Source: Mycoplasmatota bacterium
GTDB lineage: Bacteria; Bacillota_I; Bacilli_A; Acholeplasmatales; Acholeplasmataceae
Assembly: GCA_024650045.1 (NCBI GenBank)
Contig: JANKMU010000006.1
Span: 1 to 64,000, forward strand
DNA length: 64,000 nt
Direction: 5' to 3'
Below the pieces are notes generated by a model, which was given only the letters and a program-made list of their open reading frames with translations, ran no database searches and was not told the DNA's origin. Position numbers and translations under genes: made by a program. Below, one piece after another: positions 26,721 to 35,967 of the stretch (position 1 is its first letter; each line of letters begins with the position of its first letter).

Positions 26721-27551
26721 TTATTCCCATTTTCTCGGATCATCTTGAATCTTATCTAATTCTTTCATATCCTTTTCATTAATTTCAAAGTCAAGTTTAG
26801 AGTTTTCGATTATGCGTGATTCATGTGTTGACTTAGGTAGTGGTGCTGTCCCTTTTTGTATACAATATCTTAAGCAAATTTGTGCTGGTGTAACATCATA
26901 TTTCTTCGCCATTTTTTGAATCTGATTATTTGATAATGCATGACCTATAGCAAGTGGTGAATAAGCTTCAATTAAGATATTTTTTTCTTTGCAGTAATCA
27001 TCTGTTTCTTTTTGATTGTGTCCAATAAAGAAAGCGATTTGATTCGCATGAGGAACAATTTCACAATTATTAATGATGTTATCTAGTTCTTTAGGACCAA
27101 AATTAGATACACCTATCGCTTTAACTCTACCTTCTTTATATACCATTTCCATCGCCTTGAATGCTTCTACATTGCCAACACTACAATCTTTGCCTATCTC
27201 GTTCCATGGCCATGGAGCATGGATTAAGTATAAATCTAGATAATCTAGTCCAAGCTCTTCCATCGTCTTATCAAATGCAGCAAGTGCTTCATCATAGTTT
27301 TTAATGTGTGATTGAAGTTTAGAAGTTACAAATATCTCTTCTCTTGGAATCTTTGAATCTCGTATTGCTTTTCCTACACTCGCTTCATTTTTGTATGCTG
27401 CAGCTGTATCAATATGTCTATATCCATTTTTTAATGCTAATGATACAGATTGATATGCAACATCTCCATCTGGAACTTGCCATGTGCCAAATCCTAGTTT
27501 AGGGATTTTAACACCATTGCTTAATGTGTAAAAATCATTTAATACTTTCAT
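26721..27551 (-). CDS. Aldo/keto reductase
   Basis: NADPH-dependent reductase of 276 residues. The catalytic tetrad is visible: D and Y in HIDTAAAYKNE, K in VTSKL, H in LIHAPWP. The signature GVSNFGPKELDNI and the C-terminal PLPKSTHESRI cofactor motif are present. Substrate unknown; similar enzymes reduce glyoxals and other carbonyls. It lies 13 bases downstream of the otsAB gene. Confidence 0.93.
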   Translation of the reverse strand: MKVLNDFYTLSNGVKIPKLGFGTWQVPDGDVAYQSVSLALKNGYRHIDTAAAYKNEASVGKAIRDSKIPREEIFVTSKLQSHIKNYDEALAAFDKTMEELGLDYLDLYLIHAPWPWNEIGKDCSVGNVEAFKAMEMVYKEGRVKAIGVSNFGPKELDNIINNCEIVPHANQIAFFIGHNQKETDDYCKEKNILIEAYSPLAIGHALSNNQIQKMAKKYDVTPAQICLRYCIQKGTAPLPKSTHESRIIENSKLDFEINEKDMKELDKIQDDPRKWE

Positions 27552-27564
27552 TTTTAAATTCCTC

Positions 27565-29718
27565 CTATTTTTTTATATGATTCAATTGATCAAGAACTGC
27601 TCTAAAGTCCTTGACTGACTCTAATCTTTTTTTCGCTAATGTAACGCCATACCCAATTTTCACCGAGAATGCATTTTGTTGTTCTTTAAACATATCTTCA
27701 TCTGTTGTATCATCACCAGCAACTAAGATAAAATCATAATCTTTTTGACTTGAGTAAAGTTGGGATGCAATACCTTTGTTCACTCGTTGGTCTTTAATCT
27801 CAATGACTTTATTGCCTTGTTGAATTTCTAATGATGTAGAACCTTTTAGTGAAAACAATGCATCTTTAATTTCATTAATCTTCATTGATATCATTTCAGG
27901 TTCTGAACCGCGATAATGAAGCGCAATCGAATATGATTTTTCTTCAATAAATGATCCAGGCATCCGATCAACAAATCGCTCTAATACATTAAAGACTGCA
28001 GGCTTCCATGAATTATCGATTGTTAATGTTTTTTTCCATGTATCACCTTTAGCGCGATGCCACAAACCATGGTCTCCGACCAAGTTGACAGGTAAGTCAC
28101 CTAACCATCTTTCTAATGTTTCGTGATCTCTACCTGAAATAACAACTAAATCATTTTTTTCGTTATTTGCTAAATCAATTAATAAGTTTTTTAATTTCTT
28201 ACTTGGGTAGGCTTGTGATGGTGTTTTAGTAAAACTTACCAAAGTACCATCATAATCTAAAAGAATTAAACGCTTATTTGCTTTTTGATAATGTTGTTTT
28301 AAGTCATTAATATCTAAATATTCATCATCATCTTTAGAAATGACTTGGTGTTCAACAGCATTTAATCTTGTTAAGAACTCTTTAGCCCAAAACTCAACAT
28401 TATAACGCTTCAAGCGATCATGCATAATCCTATTTCTAGTCACCATATCTTCTAGATCCATTTCTAATGCTTCTTTAATGCCTAAAGCGATATTTTCAGC
28501 ATCATTAGGATTAACAATAATAGCTTCACTTAACTCACTTGCTGCACCTGCTGTTTCACTAATAATCAGCATACCTTTATAATCACTACTTGATGCAATA
28601 TATTCTTTAGCTATTAAATTCATCCCATCTCTTAAAGGTGTAACAAGTAAGATATCTGCTTGTTTATAATAAGAAATCAAATCTTCTTGATCAAAGGATT
28701 GATATAAATACCAAATCGGCATCCACTCAAAAGTTCCATATTGTCCATTAATTTCACTCACTAACTTCTCAATTTGTCGATGTAGAAGATCATATGTCTC
28801 TAAATTAGCTCTAGAGGGAGCTACAATAAGGTGTAGTTTCACTTTTGAACGATATTTGGGGTATCTTTTCAAGAATGTTTGAAAAGCCTTTAAACGCTCA
28901 ACAATACCTTTGGTATAATCTAAGCGATCGACTGATAATATAATTTTTTCTTTTGGTTTTTTATGTTTTGAGTTTTTTTGATTCGCAAAAAACTCATAAT
29001 CAATTCCCATTGGAAATGCATCTACTGAAATTGTTCGATGATTATATTGAATACGGTAAAACTGATGCGTGACATTTAAAATGCGTCTAATACTACTCAT
29101 AAAGTGTCTGACATAATCATAGGTGTGAAAACCAATTAAGTCAGCACCTAAAAGTCCTTCTAATATTTCTGTTTTCCAAATTAACAATCTAAATATTTCA
29201 TAAGATGGAAAAGGAATATGCAAAAAGAACCCTATTTTGACTTTTGGAAAATCCTTGCGGATCAGTTGCGGTAGCAACATCAACTGATAATCATGAATCC
29301 AAATGACAGTATCTTCTTCTAAATAAGGTTTTATATTCTTATAGAAAAATTGATTGACCTTTTGATATCTTTGCCATGTTTTAATGTCATGTTCTGTCTT
29401 TTCAGCAAAATAATGAAAAAGTGGCCAAATTGTGCGATTTGAAAAACCCTCATAATAAAGGTCTATATCTTTTTGTGATAAAAATACTGGATGGCAGTTA
29501 TAGTTACTAATCAAATGTTTTTGAATATCTTTTTGTTCATCAAGACTTGTTTTATCAGATGAAAGTCCTGGCCAGCCAATCCAAAGATTATCAGCTTGTT
29601 CATGAAAACTCTTTAAACCAGTTGCTAGACCACCGATGCTCTTTGAGTAAATCATCTCCTCGCCTTTTTTAGAAACAGTTACTGGAAGACGATTAGAAAC
29701 AAAGATTGTTTTACCCAT
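27565..29718 (-). CDS. Bifunctional trehalose-6-phosphate synthase/phosphatase (OtsA-OtsB fusion)
   Basis: A 717-residue fusion. Residues 1-460 are a GT20 trehalose-phosphate synthase (FVSNRLPVTV, SIGGLATGLKSF, WIGWPG, VWIHDYQLMLLPQLIR, FLHIPFPSYEIFR, LRDGMNLIAKEYI). Residues 480-715 are a HAD phosphatase (LLDYDGTLVSF near 485, ISGRDHETLERWL, VAGDDTTDEDMF). It would make trehalose from UDP- or GDP-glucose and glucose-6-phosphate in one polypeptide. Bacterial otsA and otsB are usually separate; fusions are more typical of eukaryotes but occur in some bacteria. Start behind AAAGGGTG. It shares its transcript with the aldo/keto reductase. Confidence 0.93.
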   Translation of the reverse strand: MGKTIFVSNRLPVTVSKKGEEMIYSKSIGGLATGLKSFHEQADNLWIGWPGLSSDKTSLDEQKDIQKHLISNYNCHPVFLSQKDIDLYYEGFSNRTIWPLFHYFAEKTEHDIKTWQRYQKVNQFFYKNIKPYLEEDTVIWIHDYQLMLLPQLIRKDFPKVKIGFFLHIPFPSYEIFRLLIWKTEILEGLLGADLIGFHTYDYVRHFMSSIRRILNVTHQFYRIQYNHRTISVDAFPMGIDYEFFANQKNSKHKKPKEKIILSVDRLDYTKGIVERLKAFQTFLKRYPKYRSKVKLHLIVAPSRANLETYDLLHRQIEKLVSEINGQYGTFEWMPIWYLYQSFDQEDLISYYKQADILLVTPLRDGMNLIAKEYIASSSDYKGMLIISETAGAASELSEAIIVNPNDAENIALGIKEALEMDLEDMVTRNRIMHDRLKRYNVEFWAKEFLTRLNAVEHQVISKDDDEYLDINDLKQHYQKANKRLILLDYDGTLVSFTKTPSQAYPSKKLKNLLIDLANNEKNDLVVISGRDHETLERWLGDLPVNLVGDHGLWHRAKGDTWKKTLTIDNSWKPAVFNVLERFVDRMPGSFIEEKSYSIALHYRGSEPEMISMKINEIKDALFSLKGSTSLEIQQGNKVIEIKDQRVNKGIASQLYSSQKDYDFILVAGDDTTDEDMFKEQQNAFSVKIGYGVTLAKKRLESVKDFRAVLDQLNHIKK

Positions 29719-29793
29719 ATTTTCACCCTTTCATGATGTTATATTATACCATATCAAGCCATTTGATTAAAGGATGCGCACTTGGTTATTAAT

Positions 29794-29820
29794 AAAAAAG
29801 GTGCGAGATTCGCACCTTTC
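29794..29820 (-). terminator. Terminator of the small membrane-protein gene
   Basis: AAAGGTGCGA-GAT-TCGCACCTTT (29797-29819) followed on the minus strand by six Ts; ten-base stem. Confidence 0.9.
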
Positions 29821-29824
29821 ATTG

Positions 29825-30214
29825 TTATTTAACTCTTAACACTTTGTATTGAATCCAAGCGCCATATAATGCGATTCCCATCAAGATAACACCTGTAGCA
29901 ATATTGAGAAGTTCTTTATCGATTGTTGCTACATTTGATAAAACCATCTGCAAGATGTAGATAAAGAAATATCCATATAACAAGTAACGTATTGTTTTAA
30001 CTTCTTGTTCGGTAATAATTGAAATTCTTGGATCTTCTTTTTTATATAAAATAAATCCTACAATACCAAATAAAACTAAAATGCCTAATAAAACGTAAGC
30101 CAACCAAGGCATAGACTCTCTAAAGTAATGTGTGATAATAACATTACCTCCCATTAAGAAAAACACGATAAACAATAAAAACTGAATAAATAAACTTTTG
30201 CGATAAACTTTCAT
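29825..30214 (-). CDS. Small four-helix membrane protein, unknown function
   Basis: A 129-residue protein with four predicted membrane helices (about residues 9-28, 38-57, 77-95, 104-122) and a short charged loop (KKEDPRISIITEQEVKT). No family recognised. Its ribosome binding site AAGGAG is good, and it has its own terminator, so it is a real monocistronic gene. It diverges from coaD. Confidence 0.75.
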   Translation of the reverse strand: MKVYRKSLFIQFLLFIVFFLMGGNVIITHYFRESMPWLAYVLLGILVLFGIVGFILYKKEDPRISIITEQEVKTIRYLLYGYFFIYILQMVLSNVATIDKELLNIATGVILMGIALYGAWIQYKVLRVK

Positions 30215-30280
30215 TTTGTATCTCCTTATATTATTTTTTATTTTTTAATGATATACTAAAAAGTGAAATGAGGTAATATT

Positions 30281-30769
30281 ATGAAAAAAGCTGTATACCC
30301 TGGTACATTTGACCCTCTAACGATTGGACATTTGGATATTATCAAACGCGCTTCAAGATTAGTAGATGAACTACATGTTGTGGTTGCTGATAATTACAAG
30401 AAGGTTCCAACATTTTCAACAGATGAACGACTTGATATGATCAAACGTGTCATTGGAGATATACCTAATGTCGTGATTACATCAACTGAAGACTTAATTG
30501 TTCGTTATGCTGAAAAAAATGATATTGGCTTAATGGTGAGGGGTTTAAGAAACATTCCTGATTATGAAAATGAATATGCTTTATATCAATTTAACAGAAA
30601 CTTAAATCGTAATATTGAAACGATTATTTTATTTCCATCCTCAAGAAATCACTTTGTCTCATCTTCTGCAATTAAAGAGCTTGTCGTTCATCATGCAGAT
30701 ATTTCTCCATATGTTCCAAAAGAAATTATTAAAGATATTCAAGATAAAATTAGAACTAAATTAGATTGA
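30281..30769 (+). CDS. coaD: Phosphopantetheine adenylyltransferase
   Basis: CoaD makes dephospho-CoA. The 162-residue protein has the nucleotidyltransferase motif YPGTFDPLTIGHLDII, the catalytic region MVRGLRNIPDYENEYAL and the VSSSAIKEL variant of ISSTxIR. Ribosome binding site GAGG. Its end overlaps the convergent HAD gene by 14 bases. Confidence 0.96.
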   Translation: MKKAVYPGTFDPLTIGHLDIIKRASRLVDELHVVVADNYKKVPTFSTDERLDMIKRVIGDIPNVVITSTEDLIVRYAEKNDIGLMVRGLRNIPDYENEYALYQFNRNLNRNIETIILFPSSRNHFVSSSAIKELVVHHADISPYVPKEIIKDIQDKIRTKLD

Positions 30770-31532
30770 TTGATTTAAAAAATGCGTAAAGCTGATCTTC
30801 CTTAATATGAGGAGCTATATGATCGGCTTTTTCTTTTAATTCATTAAACCTTGTATTATCCATAGCAATCCCAATATCTGCCATTTCAATCATTTGAATG
30901 TCATTGGCACCATCACCAACACAAATTAATCTAGATTTACCTTCATGCTCAAGTGCTTTTTTGATCCCAAATGCTTTGTTCATCATTGGATAAACAAAGT
31001 CTGCACCACCTTTATGCCACGGATATAATCTAAACTTAGGCATTTTCTTAGCAATCTCAACGATAGCTTCTTCATGATCTGCAAATAACCATAATTGGTA
31101 AACTTGATTGTTTTTGTAAAAATCAGGATCCACTTTAGGAAATATTCCCCTTAATGCTTTCATACCGTAACTTACGCGTTCATCCCAATAATTAACTGCT
31201 TCATCATAAATACCAACCATACCTACGTTAAAATCATTACCTTTTGTGATTTCAAATACTTCTAAAATATCTTCAGTTTTAATCGGATGATCAAAAATCT
31301 TTTCATCATCCTTAAAAACAACAGACCCATTGATTAATACTTTATAAGTAAACAGATGTAAAACATCTTGTATAATCTCTAGTTTCCTAAGACCTCTACC
31401 TGTTGCTAACCCTAAAATAATATCTTCTTTTTCATGTAGCTCTTGTAGAAGTTTTAAGGTTTGTTCAGGTATTTTTCCTAACTGATTATTATACAGTGTA
31501 TTATCGACATCAAAAAAGATAATTGTTTTCAT
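30756..31532 (-). CDS. Cof-type HAD hydrolase
   Basis: About 258 residues. HAD motif I is FFDVDNTLYN, motif II/III region includes the LINGSVVF pattern of the Cof subfamily and a lysine-containing cap, and motif IV is VGDGANDIQMIEMADIGIAM. Probably dephosphorylates small metabolites; substrate unknown. ATG 31532 or 31535 follows GAGGTGG. Convergent overlap with coaD. Confidence 0.88.
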   Translation of the reverse strand: MKTIIFFDVDNTLYNNQLGKIPEQTLKLLQELHEKEDIILGLATGRGLRKLEIIQDVLHLFTYKVLINGSVVFKDDEKIFDHPIKTEDILEVFEITKGNDFNVGMVGIYDEAVNYWDERVSYGMKALRGIFPKVDPDFYKNNQVYQLWLFADHEEAIVEIAKKMPKFRLYPWHKGGADFVYPMMNKAFGIKKALEHEGKSRLICVGDGANDIQMIEMADIGIAMDNTRFNELKEKADHIAPHIKEDQLYAFFKSINLI

Positions 31533-31636
31533 CATCCACCTCAAAGATAATTATAACATAATAAGTATTCTACTATCATTTTTCACGATTTTATTATACA
31601 ATAGAAATGAAATAATCGTTGCTGGAGGATTTATCA

Positions 31637-33319
31637 ATGAAAAATCCATTACTTAATACCGGTGAACTCGGCATTTTTGCACTAGGGGGACTCGGCGAAG
31701 TTGGAAAAAACATGTACATATATGAGATTGAAGATCAAATATTTATTGTCGATTCAGGCATTCTTTTTCCTGATGAACATCTATTAGGAATCGACTATGT
31801 CATCCCTGATTATTCATATGTCATTGAAAACCAAGAAAGAGTTGTTGGTTTATTTATTACGCATGCACATGAAGATCATATCGGTGGTATTCCTTATTTA
31901 TTAAAAAAAGTAGAAATACCAAAAATATATGCTGCAGGTATTGCAGTTGATATGATTGAATATAAACTGATGGAGCATAAAGATATTAAAGCTCCTCAAA
32001 TTGTAGAATATAAGAGTTATTACAAATATAATTTTAAAAATGTTGAAATGTCATTCATTAGAATGAATCATTCGATTCCTGATATGTTTGGTATTGTTTT
32101 TAGAACTAAGCAAGGCATTTTATTCCATACAGGAGACTTTAAAGTCGATTATACGCCTGTTGGACCATCTGCTGAATATGATAAATTGGCAGCAATCGGT
32201 AGTGAAGGTGTCTTATGTTTGATGTCGGATTCAACCAATGCTGAACGAGATGAACTTATTCAATCAGATAGTAGAATCGGTAAATCAATCAATGAATTGT
32301 TCTCAAGACTACCTGGTCGCGTTTTAATTGCAACATTCGCATCTAATATGTATCGTATCCAACAAATCATTGAAGCATCTGTTCTAAACAATAGAAAAGT
32401 TGCTGTATTTGGTAGAAGTATGGAACGTGCCATTGAAATTGGTATGCAAACCGGTTATATTAAAGCACCGAAAGATACGATCATTACAGGTGAACAAGTC
32501 AATCGTATGAAACCACATGAACTAACAATCTTAGTTACTGGTTCTCAAGGTGAACCTTTGGCTGCATTAAGTAGAATAGCAAACGGTTCACATAGACAAG
32601 TTAAAGCACTACCTGGTGATACAGTCATTTTCTCTTCTTCTCCTATTCCAGGAAATCAAGAAGGTGTTAATAGAACCATTAATAAACTATTTAGATTAGA
32701 TATTGATGTGATTACACATGGACCTTTAGCAGATACACATACTTCTGGTCACGGAGCACAACAAGACCTAAAATTAATCTTAAGCTTAACAAAACCAAAA
32801 ATGTTTATTCCAGTACATGGTGAACATAGAATGTTAAAGCATCATAGAGATTTAGCAATTGAATGTGGTGTAGATCCTAAAAATATCTTAGTTATGGATA
32901 ATGGGGATGTTGCTGCACTAACAGACTCATCGATCAGATTAGCAGGACAAGTAACAAGCGGCGAAGTTTATATTGATGGTACAGGTATCGGTGATATCGG
33001 TAGTCAAGTGATTAAAGAACGTAAGTTATTAAGTGAAGAAGGATTATTCTCTGTTATTTTATCCATTAATTCAGAAACCAAAAAACTCATAAATGATCCT
33101 ACCATTATTTCTAGAGGATTTATCTATATGAAGGGTAATGAAGAGATTACCGCATCACTTGCAAATGAAGCTAAAAAAATAGCTGTTGCAGAACTGGGTA
33201 AAAAACTCTATAATGAGTTAAACTTGAAACAAGCAATTATCGATCATTTAAATCATCAGATTTTTGAATTAACGCAAAGAAGACCTTTGGTTATTCCGGT
33301 TGTTGTTGATTTAAAATAA
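31637..33319 (+). CDS. rnj: Ribonuclease J
   Basis: Metallo-beta-lactamase/beta-CASP ribonuclease of 560 residues. Metal motif HAHEDHIGGIPYL (near residue 76), MNHSIPDMFGIVF, HTGDFKVDYTP, beta-CASP region with GSQGEPLAALSRI and HTSGHGAQQDL, and a C-terminal domain ending RRPLVIPVVVDL. RNase J processes and degrades RNA from 5' ends in Bacillota. ATG 31637 follows GGAGG; the upstream TTG at 31619 precedes that site. J1 versus J2 cannot be decided here. Confidence 0.94.
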   Translation: MKNPLLNTGELGIFALGGLGEVGKNMYIYEIEDQIFIVDSGILFPDEHLLGIDYVIPDYSYVIENQERVVGLFITHAHEDHIGGIPYLLKKVEIPKIYAAGIAVDMIEYKLMEHKDIKAPQIVEYKSYYKYNFKNVEMSFIRMNHSIPDMFGIVFRTKQGILFHTGDFKVDYTPVGPSAEYDKLAAIGSEGVLCLMSDSTNAERDELIQSDSRIGKSINELFSRLPGRVLIATFASNMYRIQQIIEASVLNNRKVAVFGRSMERAIEIGMQTGYIKAPKDTIITGEQVNRMKPHELTILVTGSQGEPLAALSRIANGSHRQVKALPGDTVIFSSSPIPGNQEGVNRTINKLFRLDIDVITHGPLADTHTSGHGAQQDLKLILSLTKPKMFIPVHGEHRMLKHHRDLAIECGVDPKNILVMDNGDVAALTDSSIRLAGQVTSGEVYIDGTGIGDIGSQVIKERKLLSEEGLFSVILSINSETKKLINDPTIISRGFIYMKGNEEITASLANEAKKIAVAELGKKLYNELNLKQAIIDHLNHQIFELTQRRPLVIPVVVDLK

Positions 33320-33338
33320 AACAAGCAAGCAAATAAAT

Positions 33339-33394
33339 AAAGGACTGTTATGCCCATAAAGATCTCACATCTCCATGGTAACAGTCCTTTTTTC
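33339..33394. terminator. Long terminator hairpin between rnj and abiEii
   Basis: AAAGGACTGTTA (33339-33350) pairs with TAACAGTCCTTT (33379-33390), with an inner CCAT/ATGG pairing; followed by TTTTTT on the plus strand. It can serve both convergent genes. Confidence 0.85.
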
Positions 33395-33427
33395 TATCAA
33401 TCAACTATATTGACTTAATCATGGCTA

Positions 33428-34300
33428 TCATTCTCTTGATTTGCTTTTAATGCTTTCTGTTATTGATTTAAAAAAATCACTACTCCATAATTCTAATGTG
33501 TTTACATCTTTAATAAATGGTTTAAAATCTAACTTAGCCTTTCCATAATCGATATTGTCAAATTTATCGTTTAATAGTTCAATTAAAAGCTCTTTAGTCA
33601 AAACTTTATCAGAATCAATTGTATTTGTTTGCTTAAGTCTTGCTTCTAAGTGTTTTAAATTAACTTTTGTATTTAGACTTATATAGAAAAGGTAGTCGTA
33701 TAGATCTCTTCCTTTAACTCTGTTTTTCCAACTTCTGGCTATTATAGCATGAATTTTATCAGCAAATAAGGATTCTTTATCATAAACTCTTATTTGATAA
33801 GGAAATGGCAACAATCGATATTTCAACTCTGTGTTAGCATAAAGTGGAGGATTAATGTCAACTTCAAACTTAATGATTATTTTTTCATTGTGGATGATTT
33901 GTTTATAATCTTCAGTATTTGGATATATAGTTATAAAAGTTTCTTTAGTATTACCCTTAATAAATGCTGATTCAATGCTTGTCTTATTTGTTTTTTCCTT
34001 TTTTTCAATATCAAAATCTAAACCGATTGAATTAATGATGTCACCAATTGAATTGAAATACTTATCTAGACTAAATCTTTCATCTCTCGTTACTAAAGAA
34101 AAATCTAAATCTTCACTAAATCTATCAATACCATAAAATATTCTTAATGCAGTTCCACCATAAAATGCAGCATGATTAAAAAAATCTGTTTTTGATAAAG
34201 CAGCCAAAACAACTTCTTGCAATACTTCCTTGATTGCGTTCTTCTTATCTTCTATCGTTTTTAGGTCATATTTTTTTATCATTTGATGAATAATTGTCAT
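33428..34300 (-). CDS. AbiEii/AbiGii-type nucleotidyltransferase toxin
   Basis: A 290-residue toxin of the AbiE system. The nucleotidyltransferase core is FYGGTALRIFYGIDRFSEDLDFSL (metal aspartates in EDLD, near residue 65) and the later DKIHAIIARSWKNRVKGRDLYDYLFY motif is typical. Family members add nucleotides to tRNA or other targets when not restrained, and can cause abortive phage infection. It overlaps the antitoxin gene by 4 bases (34297-34300), so expression is coupled. Confidence 0.92.
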   Translation of the reverse strand: MTIIHQMIKKYDLKTIEDKKNAIKEVLQEVVLAALSKTDFFNHAAFYGGTALRIFYGIDRFSEDLDFSLVTRDERFSLDKYFNSIGDIINSIGLDFDIEKKEKTNKTSIESAFIKGNTKETFITIYPNTEDYKQIIHNEKIIIKFEVDINPPLYANTELKYRLLPFPYQIRVYDKESLFADKIHAIIARSWKNRVKGRDLYDYLFYISLNTKVNLKHLEARLKQTNTIDSDKVLTKELLIELLNDKFDNIDYGKAKLDFKPFIKDVNTLELWSSDFFKSITESIKSKSRE

Positions 34301-34887
34301 TGTTCATACTCACTTTCTATTACTTTAACTAATATATTTATATTGTTAGAAATATACTTCTTTGATAAAAATAAAATGTTTTCGAAATTTAGTTCATTAA
34401 ATGCACTATTATCTATTCTTAAATCTTCAAATAATAATGTTTTAAACTCTTTAACACTTCTAACAGGAGGAAGTATATAGAGCATATCACATAAAGCTTT
34501 TTCCGGACTCGCTATAAAGTATGCATATGTATCATGCTCATACGCTTTAACAAAGTAAGGAAAAGCATCTTTAGGTACATCTCTATAGGTGAATAAACCA
34601 AAACGGTTTTCATATTGTTTGCTTTTTCTTTTATTAAAAGTCGCATTCGTATATGTAACTACTCTTTCTGGTATTAAATTATGAAATGACAAAGCATACT
34701 CAAAAGATAAATATGAAGGGCCATATATATAAGATGCAAGTAAATATCCACTTGTGTGTTTGTTTGTTTCATATATACCTCTAACAACAGGAAACAAGAT
34801 ATTCTCATCTACATCTCTTTTAATTTTTCCATTGATATCTGAATAATTTTTATACTTTTCTTTTAGATCCATCATTGTAACAATCAT
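34297..34887 (-). CDS. AbiEi-type antitoxin
   Basis: A 196-residue AbiEi-family antitoxin. Recognisable features are PVVRGIYETN at residues 33-42 (winged-helix wing), YLLASYIYGPSYLSFEYAL and the ASPEKALCDMLYI segment. AbiEi proteins neutralise AbiEii without direct stable binding (type IV) and repress their own promoter. ATG 34887 with an AGGAGG-like site 6 bases upstream. First gene of the pair. Confidence 0.9.
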   Translation of the reverse strand: MIVTMMDLKEKYKNYSDINGKIKRDVDENILFPVVRGIYETNKHTSGYLLASYIYGPSYLSFEYALSFHNLIPERVVTYTNATFNKRKSKQYENRFGLFTYRDVPKDAFPYFVKAYEHDTYAYFIASPEKALCDMLYILPPVRSVKEFKTLLFEDLRIDNSAFNELNFENILFLSKKYISNNINILVKVIESEYEQ

Positions 34888-34909
34888 ATGTTTTCCTCCA
34901 CTTAATTGT

Positions 34910-34938
34910 ATTATACACTATTTTAAGGAGCAAATCAA
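34910..34938 (-). promoter_or_regulatory. abiE promoter
   Basis: TTGATT (34933-34938), 17-base spacer, TATAAT (34910-34915), about 22 bases before the antitoxin ATG. Confidence 0.8.
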
Positions 34939-35019
34939 CATTTTTTGATGAATTATACTATTTTCCTGTACTTAGTGTCTATGCGTATACAGTTCTATAA
35001 AATAATTAAATGTAATTGA

Positions 35020-35062
35020 AATAAAGAAAGATGATCCACCTTATTAAAAGGCATGAATCATC
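35020..35062 (-). terminator. Terminator-like hairpin downstream of the exonuclease gene
   Basis: AGATGAT and ATCATCT arms enclose CCACCTT/AAGGC. The minus-strand continuation is TTTCTTTATTTC. On the plus strand the hairpin is followed by eight Ts. The remaining intergenic bases (34940-35136) hold nothing else I recognise. Confidence 0.6.
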
Positions 35063-35136
35063 TCATATTTTTTTTAATAATAATTTTAAATATCCAATAC
35101 ACATAATTTATGTTATTGTTATATGATCTTTATTTG

Positions 35137-35967
35137 TTACATATAATCTAGAAATGCATCAAATACATATTTCGTAACAAGCGCATCATCTTTAGCATCA
35201 TGTGCTTGTTCAAAATCAACTTGATAATATGTTTTATATGCCTTAAACAACCCTAAGTCATCTCTTAAATTGAAATAGTCTTTATGCAGTTTAAGCAAAT
35301 CAATAAAATCTTGATCAAGTGTTAATCTTTTTTTATCATGAAACTCATAAGAATCATTTAATGCAGTAACATCATTTTTTCCCCAACAAACAAACTTCGG
35401 TTGATAAATGTTAATAATGTCTTGAAGTTTTTGATAGAAATTTTCATATTCGGTTGCTTCATTGAAAAACGTTTCTTCTTCAAGCTTTAAAAATCTCTTC
35501 GTTCTTCTACTTAATGTTCGACGTTCTTTAGGCAATATATAATATCCATCCTGTAAGATAATATTTCCTTTGGCTTCAGATAAAACATAACCGACTTGAA
35601 TAATTTCTGATTTAAAACAATCTCTGTCTCGATATCCTGGCATAGTCATTTCAAAGTCAATAAATAAATAATACTTATTTGATGCAAGCACAGTTCTCAT
35701 ATCTTCTCTAAGTTTATATAAGTCATAATGAACGACATAAGGTTGTAGTGAAATAATTTGATTAAAATGAGCCACTTGGTAATACTTCATATTTCCAATT
35801 TTCTTCATTCTTGCTGTAATTTCAAAATCAATTAAAACACCTTTTCTTAAATAAGGAAAAAATGTTTTCGATAAACGGTTGGTCATATAAAATCCAAGTT
35901 TACGTCCATTGAATATCATATAAAATATCTTAAGTTTTGGGTCAACGCTGTGTATTATTTTTCTCAT
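35137..35967 (-). CDS. DEDDh 3'-5' exonuclease (KapD/ERI-like)
   Basis: A 276-residue protein with a C-terminal exonuclease fold starting near residue 100: Exo I FIDFEMTMPG (D and E), Exo II region FVCWGKNDVTAL, and Exo III HDAKDDALVTKYV. The N-terminal 95 residues (FYMIFNGRKLGFYM, LRKGVLIDFEITARMKKIGN) look like an extra beta-rich domain that I cannot name. It probably trims RNA or DNA ends. Overlaps uvrC by 4 bases, so co-expressed with it. Confidence 0.85.
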   Translation of the reverse strand: MRKIIHSVDPKLKIFYMIFNGRKLGFYMTNRLSKTFFPYLRKGVLIDFEITARMKKIGNMKYYQVAHFNQIISLQPYVVHYDLYKLREDMRTVLASNKYYLFIDFEMTMPGYRDRDCFKSEIIQVGYVLSEAKGNIILQDGYYILPKERRTLSRRTKRFLKLEEETFFNEATEYENFYQKLQDIINIYQPKFVCWGKNDVTALNDSYEFHDKKRLTLDQDFIDLLKLHKDYFNLRDDLGLFKAYKTYYQVDFEQAHDAKDDALVTKYVFDAFLDYM

